The position numbers and the translations under genes were made by a program. A DNA stretch of 64,000 nt from Phil1 sp040767925. GTDB taxonomy: Bacteria; Bacillota; Clostridia; Christensenellales; CAG-138. The DNA lies in contig JAXGNN010000001.1 of assembly GCA_040767925.1 (NCBI GenBank), positions 930,001 through 994,000 on the forward strand. Direction: 5' to 3'. Below the pieces are notes generated by a model that saw only the letters and a program-made list of their open reading frames with translations, made no database searches and was not told the DNA's origin. Below, piece after piece: positions 50,801-59,190 of the stretch (its first letter is position 1; each line of letters starts with the position of its first letter).

Positions 50801-53800
50801 GCGCACCGTCTCCCCGTGGAAGCGCACGGCCGAGGCGTCCGGCGTCCGGCGCGCGGCGTGCGTGATGGCGAAATCGAGCGGCATGTCGGCGAAGGGGGTG
50901 TACAGGCGGTCCTGCCTGTCGAAGAGGTCGTAGCGGTCCCTCTCGCAGACCGGATCGATCTGCGAAAGCGCCGTCTCGTCGCACCGCAGCATGTTTTCCA
51001 AAATCGCCGCGTAACTCCTCGCCCAGAGCGCCGCGGATTCCGCGTCGACGAGGGAGGAGGCGTATTCGAGCGTGAACGAGTACCCGCCGCTTTCGCGCGC
51101 GGCCTCGAGGGAGAGCGGGAACTTCGCATAGCCCGTATCCGCGGGGACGGGCCTGAGCGTTTCGCCGAGGAAGCTGAAATCGCCCTCGCCCACGGGGCGC
51201 ATGGAGAAGAGCGCGTTGAACAGGCGCCCGCCCGCGTCCCCGCGCGCAGCCCTTGCGAGGAAGTCGACCGGCACGTCCTGATGTTCCATCATCGCGAGGG
51301 TCTCCAAGCGCACGGACTGGATGAACTTCGCCGCGCTGTCCTCCCCCGCGATAGCGAAGCGCATGGGGAGCGCGCGGATGAACGGGCCCGCGATCTCCCA
51401 AAGTTCCGGCAGCGTCCTGCCGGAGACGGGCGTGCCCACGACGAGATCCGTTTCGCCGGTGAGCTTATGGATGAGGACAGCGAACGCCGCCATAAAGAGC
51501 ATGAACGGGGAGACGGAGTTTTCGGCGCAATATTTTTCAGCAAGCGCGACGGTTTCGGAAGAAAGCGCGAAAACGCGCCGCGCCCCCGGATAGGGGCCGG
51601 GCTCCGCCTCGGGGCGGTCGAAGGGGAGATCGGGAACCTGCGGCGCAGAGGCGAGCTTCTTTTTCCAATAATCGAGCACGGCCGCGTCCTCGGGCCGCCC
51701 CGCGCGCCAGAGCGCGTAATCGGCGAAGCTTATGCCCTCCTTCGGGGGATTGCCGGAATAGATCGCGTCGAGCTTCCTCATCATGAGGGGGCTCGTGAGC
51801 CCGTCCGCGATGAGGTGGTGCGTGTCGAGAAAGAGGTATACGTCCCCCTCGGGCGAATCCCAGAGCGCCGCGCGCATCAGGGGCGGGCGCGTCAGGTTGA
51901 AGGGCTTCACGAAGTCCCGCATGGCCTCCCCGAAGCTTTCCGCCGACAGCACGCCGAGGCCGAACGCGGCGTTGTCGTACACGCGCTGGCAGAGCCCGTC
52001 GCCGTTGAGCTCGAAGCCCGTGCGCAGGATCTTCTCGCGGGAGATCAGCTCCCGGAAGGACGCGAGCAGCTTGCCCTTATCCGTCCCCCTGGGCAGCCGG
52101 AACGCGCCTGGCATATTGTAGGCAAGGAGCTTGGGGTTCCTCTCGGACTCAAAGTAGAGGCTCACCTGCGTGGGCGTCGCCGGATAGAACGGGCGCTTCT
52201 CCGCGCGCGGGATCATCGCGCGCGCCGCCGGGCGCCGCGCGGCCTTTTCGGGCGAGATCGCCGCGGCGAGCCTGCGCGCCGTGCGAAACGCGTACAGGTC
52301 GGCGACGGCGAGCTTCGCGCCGAGCGCGGCCTCTATGGCGACGACGGCCTCCATGGCGGTGAGCGAATCCCCGCCGCAGAGGAAATAATCGCTCTCGACG
52401 TCCATCTCGGGGCGCTTGAGCGTTTTTTGGAAGATGGAAAGGAGCGAAGCCTCTGTTTCGTTTCGCGCGGCGTCGCCGGAGCGGGAAACCCCGGGCTCGG
52501 GCAAAGCGAGATAATCGATCTTGCCGCTGCGCGTCACGGGCAGGGCGGGAAGGCGCGTGTACGCGCCCGGCAGCATATACGCGGGCAGGTACGAGCGCAG
52601 GAACGCCGTCAGTTCCGCCTCGGGGATCTCCTCGTCCGCCGTGTAGTACGCGGCGATGAAGGCGCTCCGCCCGTGGCTGACGACCTTGACGGCCGCCTGG
52701 CCGATCTTCCCGTACGCCCCGAGGCGCATGGCGATCTCCTGCGGCTCGATGCGAAGGCCCCTGAGCTTCACCTGGTCGTCCCGCCGCCCGCCGAGCATGA
52801 TTTCGCCCTCCGCGGTCCAGCAGCCCACGTCCCCCGAGCGGTAGAGGGTTTCCCCCATCTCGAAGGGGCTGGGGATGAAATGCTCCCGGGTCAGTTCGGG
52901 CAGGTTGCGGTACCCCTGGCCGACGCAGAGGCCGCCGATGTAGATTTCCCCATAAACGCCCACGGGCAGGGGCTGCAGGTGCGGATCGAGCACGTAGAAG
53001 CGGCAGTTGTCCATCGGCGCGCCTATGGTGATGGCCGAAGCGTCGTTGAGGAGCTTACAGCTCACGGCGACGGTCGTCTCCGACGGGCCGTACTGGTTGT
53101 AGACGGCGGCGTCGGTATATAGCCTCAGGGCCTGCATCAGTTCGCCGGGGAAATGCTCGCCCCCGCAGACGATGCTCTCCACGCACGCGAGCGCGCGAGC
53201 GAAGTCGGGCTCGCGCAGATACGCCTCGAGCCGCGAGGGGGGCAGCATGATGTTGCCCACCGCGTAGTCGCGGATGAGCGCGGCGAGCGCCGCGGGGTTC
53301 TCCTGCTCGCCCGCGCCGGGGAAGACGATGGTCCTCCCGTTCATGAGGGCCACGGCGCATTCCATCACGAACACGTCGAAGCCCGTGGAGCAGAGCGAAA
53401 GCACGGCGCCGTGCCCATAGAGCCTGCGCACGGCGACGGCGAGGTTGACGAGGTTCTCCTGCCCGACGAGCACGCCCTTGGGCTTGCCCGTGCTGCCGGA
53501 AGTATAGACCATATACGCCGTTTCGGCGGGAGGGCGTTCGGGATAGGGCGCGGAATCGAAAAGCCTCGCCTGTTCCGGGCTGAGCGCGGGAACCTTGCAG
53601 GAAGAAAGCGCGCACCCCGCTTCGCAGACGAGCACGGCCGCGCCGGAATTTTCCAATATTTCGCCGAGCCTGCCCGGGGGCGTGTCGGTGGGCAGCGTCA
53701 GCCACGTGTTGCCGGAAAGAGAGGCCGCCGTCACCGCGGCGGCAAGGTCGAAGCCTTTCTCGAGACAGATGGCGACCGTTTGTCCCGGCTCGGGGCAGAG

Positions 53801-55303
53801 GGAATCGATCGCGCGCGCAAAGGACGCCGAGAGCGCCATCAGCGCGCCGTAGGTGAGCCGCTTCCCGCCCGATATCACGGCCACGCGCCGCTCGTGCTCC
53901 CGCGCCGCGGCGCGCAGCATAGAGGGCGCGCCCGCATAGGGCAGGGGCCGCGCCGTCTGGTTGAAGGAAAAGAGCACCCGGCCCTTCTCCTCGAGGCCGA
54001 TCACGGGCAGCTTCCAGACGGGCAGGTCCGGCTCCGAGAGGGCCGTGGTCAATATGTTCGTCAGATATTCGTGCAGCCGGTCGATATCCCGCTCGGAGAA
54101 GATCTGTGTGAGATAGTCGTAGTCGACCGAGAAGCGGAAATCGTCCTCCATGCTGCTCAGGTGGATGAGCAGGTGCTCGTTCTGATAGCCGCTGTAATGC
54201 CAGCGGCCGGAGAAGGTCACGGAGGCGTCCTCGCTCCTGTACATGCGGCTGGTCTGATATGAGAGCACGATGTGGAAGAGGCTCCCCGAGTCGGGGTTGA
54301 CCTCCTTAGACAGCTCGAGAATCTCGGTAAAAGACAGCTTCTGGTGGCGCAGCAGCTCGAACCACTGGTCGGCGAGCTCCGTGACGAAGCGCCCGAAGGA
54401 CCAGTTGTCGTCGATTTCCCCGATGAAGGGGAGCGTGCTCACGAACATGCCGAGCGTGGACTTGTCCTGATAGTCCGCGCGGTTGAAGACGGGCACGCCT
54501 ATGGCCGAGCGCGGCGCGCCGCTCGCCCGGTTGAGGTAGACGGCGAGCGCCATATAGTAGACCGCGAACGGGGCGACGCGGTGCTTCTCGCAGAAGTCGT
54601 GGATGAGGTGGTTCAGCACGTGGGAGAGGCGGTAGGTCTTGCGCCGGCCCACGGGGCTCACGACCGCGGAGAGGCAGTCCTTGACGGCGGACGCCCCGTC
54701 GAAGCGGGAGAGCCGCTCGCGCCAGAACGCCGCGTCCTTCTCGCGCGCGGGGGAGGAAAAATACTTCTCCTCCTTGTCGACGTGCAGCCTGTAGGGGGGG
54801 CCGGGCTCCACGCGCGCCTCGCGGCCCGAGAGGAGCGCGAGGTAGGTTTCGGCGATGCGGTTGCTCAAAAGCATCTGCGACCAGCCGTCGGAGATGATGT
54901 GGTGGATTTTGACGATGATGCCGCCCTCGGACTCGTGCTGCCTGAAGATGCGGAAATCGTAAAGCGCGGAGTCGATGAGGTTCATCGCCTCGCGCGCGAT
55001 GGTATCCTCCCAGTGGGAGAGGCCGATGCAGTCGGTCTTCGTGAAATCGAACACCGGGAAGAGCCTGTGCTCGTAGGGCGCGATGTACTGGCAGGGCCGG
55101 CCGTTGACGACGGTTACACGCATGCGCAATTGGTCGCACTCGCGTATAACCAAATCGAGGCTCTTCTGGATGGCGGAGATGTCCACCGTGCCCATGACGC
55201 GTATGGTCGTGCAGACGGTGTTGATGGACGTGCCGGAAAAAGCCCTCTCCGAATTCCAGATGTTCATCTGGTTCGATGACAAGGCGTAAGGCGCGGCATT
55301 CAT
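47858..55303 (-). CDS. nonribosomal peptide synthetase, C-A-T-C-A-T-R
   Basis: 2,481 residues. C1 about 1-440 (HHIISDG 134-140); A1 450-940 (YTSGSTGKPKG 597-607 frame, Lys928); T1 945-1015 (Ser980, GGDSL); C2 1038-1470 (HHLIADG 1162-1168); A2 1480-1970 (FTSGTTGNPKG from 1624, Lys1958); an Ala/Glu/Pro linker 1970-2025; T2 2026-2090 (Ser2054, GGGSL); reductase 2132-2481 (GATGFLG 2137-2143, Tyr2291/Lys2295 in YVRGK). The first C domain and the linked ACP and ligase imply an acyl cap; the R domain implies NAD(P)H-dependent release as an aldehyde or alcohol. Pocket residues read D-V-M-M-V-G-Q-V-A-K and D-I-S-Q-L-A-L-V-Y-K. The start ATG 55303 follows GGGTGAG. The frame is open further upstream but crosses the promoter. 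Confidence 0.95.
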   Translation of the reverse strand: MNAAPYALSSNQMNIWNSERAFSGTSINTVCTTIRVMGTVDISAIQKSLDLVIRECDQLRMRVTVVNGRPCQYIAPYEHRLFPVFDFTKTDCIGLSHWEDTIAREAMNLIDSALYDFRIFRQHESEGGIIVKIHHIISDGWSQMLLSNRIAETYLALLSGREARVEPGPPYRLHVDKEEKYFSSPAREKDAAFWRERLSRFDGASAVKDCLSAVVSPVGRRKTYRLSHVLNHLIHDFCEKHRVAPFAVYYMALAVYLNRASGAPRSAIGVPVFNRADYQDKSTLGMFVSTLPFIGEIDDNWSFGRFVTELADQWFELLRHQKLSFTEILELSKEVNPDSGSLFHIVLSYQTSRMYRSEDASVTFSGRWHYSGYQNEHLLIHLSSMEDDFRFSVDYDYLTQIFSERDIDRLHEYLTNILTTALSEPDLPVWKLPVIGLEEKGRVLFSFNQTARPLPYAGAPSMLRAAAREHERRVAVISGGKRLTYGALMALSASFARAIDSLCPEPGQTVAICLEKGFDLAAAVTAASLSGNTWLTLPTDTPPGRLGEILENSGAAVLVCEAGCALSSCKVPALSPEQARLFDSAPYPERPPAETAYMVYTSGSTGKPKGVLVGQENLVNLAVAVRRLYGHGAVLSLCSTGFDVFVMECAVALMNGRTIVFPGAGEQENPAALAALIRDYAVGNIMLPPSRLEAYLREPDFARALACVESIVCGGEHFPGELMQALRLYTDAAVYNQYGPSETTVAVSCKLLNDASAITIGAPMDNCRFYVLDPHLQPLPVGVYGEIYIGGLCVGQGYRNLPELTREHFIPSPFEMGETLYRSGDVGCWTAEGEIMLGGRRDDQVKLRGLRIEPQEIAMRLGAYGKIGQAAVKVVSHGRSAFIAAYYTADEEIPEAELTAFLRSYLPAYMLPGAYTRLPALPVTRSGKIDYLALPEPGVSRSGDAARNETEASLLSIFQKTLKRPEMDVESDYFLCGGDSLTAMEAVVAIEAALGAKLAVADLYAFRTARRLAAAISPEKAARRPAARAMIPRAEKRPFYPATPTQVSLYFESERNPKLLAYNMPGAFRLPRGTDKGKLLASFRELISREKILRTGFELNGDGLCQRVYDNAAFGLGVLSAESFGEAMRDFVKPFNLTRPPLMRAALWDSPEGDVYLFLDTHHLIADGLTSPLMMRKLDAIYSGNPPKEGISFADYALWRAGRPEDAAVLDYWKKKLASAPQVPDLPFDRPEAEPGPYPGARRVFALSSETVALAEKYCAENSVSPFMLFMAAFAVLIHKLTGETDLVVGTPVSGRTLPELWEIAGPFIRALPMRFAIAGEDSAAKFIQSVRLETLAMMEHQDVPVDFLARAARGDAGGRLFNALFSMRPVGEGDFSFLGETLRPVPADTGYAKFPLSLEAARESGGYSFTLEYASSLVDAESAALWARSYAAILENMLRCDETALSQIDPVCERDRYDLFDRQDRLYTPFADMPLDFAITHAARRTPDASAVRFHGETVRYGALLSRAEAIARGLVKRGVARGDVVGLVHARTPDMLAALIGIMKAGCAYMPALASFPAKRLAYMAETAGAKLILADEDSAKTLAGFELPCPVCALPSLADAPEVKLPTLLERSGEDGIYVLFTSGTTGNPKGSINLHSSIANLLQVMTPVLGAETENVLCTTNVVFDIFTSEALLPLALGKCVVLADEEEMLLPHLIGKLILAERVGAMQLTPSRLRMCMGNDAFAGAISKLNVMLVAGEPLLPVLAEAFHARTPARLYNLYGPTEASVYATMTECPPGARRITIGRPLDNCRAYVLDGNLQRVMPTARGEICIAGVCLARGYVNQPGLTAAAFVDDPFFPGKRMYRSGDIGRLLPDGNIEYIGRRDSQIKINGQRVELGEITARLAEIPGVAEVAAVAVSSENEEKRIRACAVRAEGSRVAEADIREELSKSLPPFMMPNEIWLLPAMPRNASGKTDVFALSAVGAPESLWAPGGEKASSAVTAAAEPAAEPSAPAVEPEDEPAVAAANPAAAKEHAAESTTDTLMEIWKQALGRAEVDLHKTFFEQGGGSLAALDALSRCYNAGLNLTLSEFYEHPTIGAQAALLSGGAPGGREEKPSQEAPAAAGEKSARNAGAEDARKKAGAPSDGVLLTGATGFLGAHLLNELADGMKRSVVCLVRGGDAARLARAMEDYFGAGWYARNASRVRVVPGDMEQSDFGIGEAELAELAGRVGTLLHCAADVRHYTADPRASVRANAGGTANAIRLAARLGAGLAYVSTMSVAGEGAGEAFTEESPPCELGGEGNAYVRGKCAAERLVMKCAKMLPAARIFRVGRLVGRNSDGVFQKNRETNAFYNFLRGALALEKYPAGMAGLALELTPVDACARAIALLLEGRESVYHIFDPIRVEFGELVATLTGREVTFVPDAEFGEYLRARMAARPSAGLVMLRELYDASRRGRGEGETQASAKRTCAELMEKGFIWRRADISVALREFLGD

Positions 55304-55381
55304 GCGAATCTCACCCAACGCAAGGCCCCCCGAAGCAAAAATATACCGTTTGCGACATATATTGATAAACTTCCAAATCTT

Positions 55382-55410
55382 ATTATACTTTTCGCGCCCG
55401 CTCAATTCAA
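55382..55410 (-). promoter_or_regulatory. promoter of the peptide-synthetase operon
   Basis: TTGAAT (55405-55410), a 17-base spacer, consensus TATAAT (55382-55387) on the minus strand, in an A+T-rich island. The leader is about 70 bases. Confidence 0.82.
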
Positions 55411-55420
55411 CATGGAATTG
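55403..55420. promoter_or_regulatory. dyad covering the -35 box of the synthetase operon
   Basis: CAATTC, AACATG, GAATTG: a perfect six-base inverted repeat whose left arm contains the -35 hexamer. The position suits a repressor or activator. No DNA-binding regulator is encoded in the operon. Confidence 0.55.
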
Positions 55421-55487
55421 TATAAATGAAAAATATATAAGTCGTAACTGGGAATAATTATCAACTTTTTCATATATCCATAGTAGC

Positions 55488-56540
55488 ATGAGAAGGTGTG
55501 TTTTTTCCGCGCGCGCGCGTTCCCCCCGGCGCCTGCGCTTCGCCCCGCGCCTGCGGTTCCCGGCGCGCCTGCGCTTCCCCGCCGCGGCGCTCGCGCTGTT
55601 CCTGGTCGCAGCGTTCGTGCGCGGCTGCGTTTCCCTGCGCGCACAGCGGGATTTTACGGCTTCCGAGCCCGGCGAACTGACCGTTTCGCTCTACGACGCG
55701 CGCAACGACAAGCTCGTCGAAATCCCGCTCGAGGAATATATCTTCGGCGTGGTCGCCTCCGAAATGCCCGCCTCCTTCTCGCTCGAGGCGCTCAAGGCGC
55801 AGGCCGTCTCCGCGCGTACCTACGCCGCGAAACGGCTTTCCGAATGCGGCGGCAGGCCCTGCGGCAGCCACGGCGCGGACCTGTGCTCCGAGAGCGGCTG
55901 CTGCCAGGCGTGGCGCTCCCGCGCGGAGCTGATGAAGCTCTGGGGTGAGAACGCCGATTACTATGCCGCGAAGATCGGCGAGGCCGTTAAGGAGACGGCA
56001 GGGATCGTCGCCCTCTACGACGGGAAGCCCATCGACGCGCTCTACCACTCCACCTCCGGCGGCGCCACGGAGGACGCGGCGGATGTGTTCGGCGGGGACG
56101 TGCCGTATCTCGTGAGCGTGTCGAGCCCCGGCGAGGAGCGCGCGACGCATTTCGAGGATACGTTCACCTATACGCCCAAGGCCTTCGCCAAGGCGCTCAA
56201 CAAGGCGTTTTCCAAGGCGAAGCTCAAGGCGGCCTCCCTCTCCGGGCAAGTTGAAATCCTCTCGCGCTCCGAGGGCGGCAGGGTCACGAAAATGCGGCTG
56301 GGCGGCGCCACAATCACGGGGCGGGAGTTCCGCGCGGCGCTCGATCTGCCCAGCGCCGCCTTCACCATCACCCTTTTGGAGGACGAAGTGCGCGTCGACA
56401 CGCGGGGCTTCGGCCACGGCGTGGGCATGAGCCAGTACGGCGCGGACGCCATGGCGCGAGCGGGAAGCGATTACCGGGAAATCCTCACGCATTATTATAC
56501 GGGCATCACGCTCTCCACGCTGGACGAAATCACCGGCTGA
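55488..56540 (+). CDS. spoIID: SpoIID/LytB-domain protein
   Basis: 350 residues. A basic N-terminus with three copies of an (R)LRFP-type repeat, a membrane anchor (about 30-48), then the SpoIID domain: IPLEEYIFGVVASEMPASFS, LKAQAVSARTYAAKRL, YHSTSGGATEDAADVFGGD, and the C-terminal GFGHGVGMSQYGADAMA. SpoIID is a peptidoglycan lytic transglycosylase needed for forespore engulfment; related proteins modify amidase action. Start ATG 55488 has no strong ribosome-binding site. Divergent from the synthetase operon. Confidence 0.85.
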   Translation: MRRCVFSARARSPRRLRFAPRLRFPARLRFPAAALALFLVAAFVRGCVSLRAQRDFTASEPGELTVSLYDARNDKLVEIPLEEYIFGVVASEMPASFSLEALKAQAVSARTYAAKRLSECGGRPCGSHGADLCSESGCCQAWRSRAELMKLWGENADYYAAKIGEAVKETAGIVALYDGKPIDALYHSTSGGATEDAADVFGGDVPYLVSVSSPGEERATHFEDTFTYTPKAFAKALNKAFSKAKLKAASLSGQVEILSRSEGGRVTKMRLGGATITGREFRAALDLPSAAFTITLLEDEVRVDTRGFGHGVGMSQYGADAMARAGSDYREILTHYYTGITLSTLDEITG

Positions 56541-56555
56541 TGCTATCCTACCCCC

Positions 56556-57440
56556 ATGAAGGAACTGACGCTGACAATCGGGCCCGATATGGAGGGGAGG
56601 AGCGTCGAGAGCCTGCTCGCGCGGGAGCTCGGCGTATCCAAAACGCTCCTTCGCCGCCTTAAGCGAAGGGATCTGGGCATCACGCTCAACGGAACGCGGG
56701 TTTACGCCACGGCGCGCGTGCGCGCGGGGGACGTGCTTCGCGCCGATGTAACCGACGACCCGGCGCTTCGCCCGAGGCCGCAAAAGCTTCCTTTCGGCGT
56801 GCTCTACGAGGACGGGGAAGTCATCGTCATCGACAAACCGGCGGGCATGGCCTCCCACGCCTCCACCCGCGACCCGGACATGCCCTCCGCGGAGGGCGCG
56901 CTCGCCTTCTACCTGCCCGCGGACGTCGTGCCGCACCCGGTGAGCCGGCTCGACCGCGGCACCTCCGGCGCGATGACCTTCGCGAAATCCGGTTACATCC
57001 ACGAACTATTGAGAAGACAACTCGGCACGGAGGATTTTTATAAGGAATACCTCGCGATCTGCCTCGGCGCGCCCGAACCGCCCGCAGGCGCCGTCGACGC
57101 GCCGACGGGCTTTGCCGAAGGCTCGCGTTACAAGAGGGCCGTGCGCGCGAACGGCCTCCCCTCCCTCACGGAATACGAAACGCTCGAAACCCAAAACGGT
57201 CTCTCCTTCGTGCGGCTCGTTCCCCGCACGGGCCGCATGCATCAACTGCGCGTGCACATGGCGCACGTCGGCTGCCCGCTCGCGGGGGACTGGCTTTACG
57301 GCGAGGAAAACCCGGAACTCATCGCGAGGCCCGCGCTGCACGCGGCGTATGTCAGGTTCAGGCACCCGGTTACAAGAGAGATCGTCGAGGCGAGTGCGGA
57401 GGTGCCGGAAGATATGATAAAGCTGTTCGGTATCCGGTGA
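56556..57440 (+). CDS. RluA-family pseudouridine synthase
   Basis: 294 residues. N-terminal S4-like segment (about 14-62), then the catalytic domain with Asp133 in SRLDRGTSG, the strand VIDKPAGMASH, and RTGRMHQLRVHMAHVGCPLA followed by GDWLYG. It isomerises uridine in rRNA or tRNA; the exact target is not readable. It starts 15 bases after spoIID, without a strong Shine-Dalgarno site. Confidence 0.9.
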   Translation: MKELTLTIGPDMEGRSVESLLARELGVSKTLLRRLKRRDLGITLNGTRVYATARVRAGDVLRADVTDDPALRPRPQKLPFGVLYEDGEVIVIDKPAGMASHASTRDPDMPSAEGALAFYLPADVVPHPVSRLDRGTSGAMTFAKSGYIHELLRRQLGTEDFYKEYLAICLGAPEPPAGAVDAPTGFAEGSRYKRAVRANGLPSLTEYETLETQNGLSFVRLVPRTGRMHQLRVHMAHVGCPLAGDWLYGEENPELIARPALHAAYVRFRHPVTREIVEASAEVPEDMIKLFGIR

Positions 57441-57457
57441 GGGAGCGTCCGGCGGGT

Positions 57458-57486
57458 TTGCTTTTCCCCCTCCGTTGGGCTATAAT
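57458..57486 (+). promoter_or_regulatory. promoter of the ECF-truA operon
   Basis: TTGCTT (57458-57463), a 17-base spacer, consensus TATAAT (57481-57486). Confidence 0.65.
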
Positions 57487-57523
57487 ATTATTTTGGATAT
57501 TAATGTGAAGGGGTTCCGGCGCG

Positions 57524-58354
57524 ATGATCGAAGTGAGAAACGTCACCTACCGCTATGAGGACGGGGGCAGCCCCGCGCTCGAGGACGTGACGCTCGACAT
57601 AGAAAAGGGCGAGTTCCTCGCCGTCGTCGGCCACAACGGCAGCGGCAAGAGCACGCTCGCAAAGCACTTCAACGCGCTGCTGCTGCCGACTTCCGGCAGG
57701 GTGACCGTCGACGGCATGGACACGGCCGATCCGGAAAAGACACTCGCCATCCGCCAGAAGGTTGGCATGGTTTTCCAGAACCCGGACAACCAGCTCGTCA
57801 CGACCGTCGTCGAGGAGGACGTGGCCTTCGGGCCGGAAAACCTCGGCGTGCCGCCGGAGGAGATCCGAAAGCGCGTGGACGCGGCGCTCGCCGCGGTCGG
57901 CATGGCGAAGTACGCCACGGGCGCGCCGCACATGCTCTCGGGCGGGCAGAAGCAGAGGATCGCCATCGCGGGCATGCTCGCCATGGAGCCGGAGGTGCTC
58001 GTGCTCGACGAGGCGACCGCCATGCTCGACCCGCGCGGCAGGAAGGAAATCATCGAGACCGTGTCGCGGCTGCACCGGGAAAAGGGCATCACGGTCGTGA
58101 TGATCACGCAGTATATGGAGGAGGCGCTCGCCGCCAAACGCATCGCCGTGATGAGCGGGGGCGGAATCCTCATGGAAGGCTCCCCCGCGGCCGTGTTCTC
58201 GCGCGCGGAGGAACTGCGCAGGCACAGGCTCGACGTGCCCACGATGAAGGAAATTGCGGACAACCTCAACGCGCATGGCGCGGCCCTCGGGGAGGACATA
58301 CTCACAGTGGAGGACATGGCGAACGCGATATGCCGATCGTTATCGAAAAACTGA
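57524..58354 (+). CDS. ecfA1: ECF transporter ATPase A1
   Basis: 276 residues. Walker A GHNGSGKST, Q-loop MVFQNPDNQ, signature LSGGQKQR, Walker B VLVLDEATAML. With EcfA2 and EcfT it powers vitamin uptake through exchangeable S components. Start ATG 57524 follows GAAGGGG at a long spacing. It overlaps ecfA2 by 25 bases. Confidence 0.93.
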   Translation: MIEVRNVTYRYEDGGSPALEDVTLDIEKGEFLAVVGHNGSGKSTLAKHFNALLLPTSGRVTVDGMDTADPEKTLAIRQKVGMVFQNPDNQLVTTVVEEDVAFGPENLGVPPEEIRKRVDAALAAVGMAKYATGAPHMLSGGQKQRIAIAGMLAMEPEVLVLDEATAMLDPRGRKEIIETVSRLHREKGITVVMITQYMEEALAAKRIAVMSGGGILMEGSPAAVFSRAEELRRHRLDVPTMKEIADNLNAHGAALGEDILTVEDMANAICRSLSKN

Positions 58355-59190
58355 ACTATTCCTATATGCAGGGAAGCGCCCTCACGAACGCGGCGCTCCA
58401 GGACATCAGCCTCACCGTCCACGACGGGGAGTTCCTCGGCCTCATCGGCCACACGGGCAGCGGCAAGAGCACGCTCGTGCAGCACCTCAACGGGCTTTTG
58501 CAGCCGACCTCGGGCAAGGTCGTGGTCGACGGGCACGACATGGGGGAGAAGAAGCAGCGCATCGCCGGCAGAAGGCTCGTGGGGATGGTGTTCCAGTATC
58601 CCGAGTACCAGCTTTTTGAGGAAACCGTCGCGCGGGACGTGGCCTTCGGCGTGAAGAACATGGGGATCGCCGAAGCGGAAGCCTTGGCGCGCGCAGAAGA
58701 GGCGATGGCCATCGTGGGGCTCGACCCCGCGCGCTTCGCGCATAAGTCGCCCTTCGAGCTTTCGGGCGGCGAAAAGCGCCGCGCTGCGCTCGCGGGCATC
58801 ATCGCGATGAAGCCCAAATACCTCGTGCTCGACGAGCCCATGGCGGGCCTCGACCCGCTCGGCAGAAAGGCCATACTCGACACCATCGACCGGCTCCGCG
58901 CGACGCTCGGCTGCGCGGTGGTGATGATCTCCCACTCTATGGACGACCTCGCCGACCGCGCGGAGCGCGTGGCCGTGCTCAACGAGGGGAGCCTGCTCAT
59001 GCTCGACACCGCCGAGAAGGTGTTCGCGCAAAGCGAGCTCCTCCTCTCCGTGGGGCTCGACGTGCCGCAGGTCTCGCGCCTGTGCATGGCGCTGCGCGCG
59101 CGGGGGATCGATATCCCCGCGGGCATCTACGACAGAGCCATCATGGAGAAGGCGCTGCTGCGCCTTTTGGGAAAGGAGGCCGAAGCGTGA
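58330..59190 (+). CDS. ecfA2: ECF transporter ATPase A2
   Basis: 286 residues. Walker A GHTGSGKST, Q-loop MVFQYPEYQLFEETV (the extended form typical of EcfA2), signature LSGGEKRR, Walker B YLVLDEPMAGLD. It forms the heterodimeric motor with EcfA1. The stop overlaps ecfT (GTGA). Confidence 0.93.
   Translation: MPIVIEKLNYSYMQGSALTNAALQDISLTVHDGEFLGLIGHTGSGKSTLVQHLNGLLQPTSGKVVVDGHDMGEKKQRIAGRRLVGMVFQYPEYQLFEETVARDVAFGVKNMGIAEAEALARAEEAMAIVGLDPARFAHKSPFELSGGEKRRAALAGIIAMKPKYLVLDEPMAGLDPLGRKAILDTIDRLRATLGCAVVMISHSMDDLADRAERVAVLNEGSLLMLDTAEKVFAQSELLLSVGLDVPQVSRLCMALRARGIDIPAGIYDRAIMEKALLRLLGKEAEA

Noticed and set aside
50711..53122. 803-codon open frame opposite the peptide synthetase
   Set aside because: G+C-rich third positions keep the antisense frame open. 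Its translation is Arg/Glu/His/Ala-rich low-complexity sequence without motifs, while the synthetase strand shows full domain motifs.
42417..55303. Siderophore biosynthesis
   Set aside because: No aryl-acid activation, cyclisation domain, hydroxylase, TonB-independent uptake or Fur-box-like sequence is present. An acyl-dipeptide aldehyde fits the domains better.
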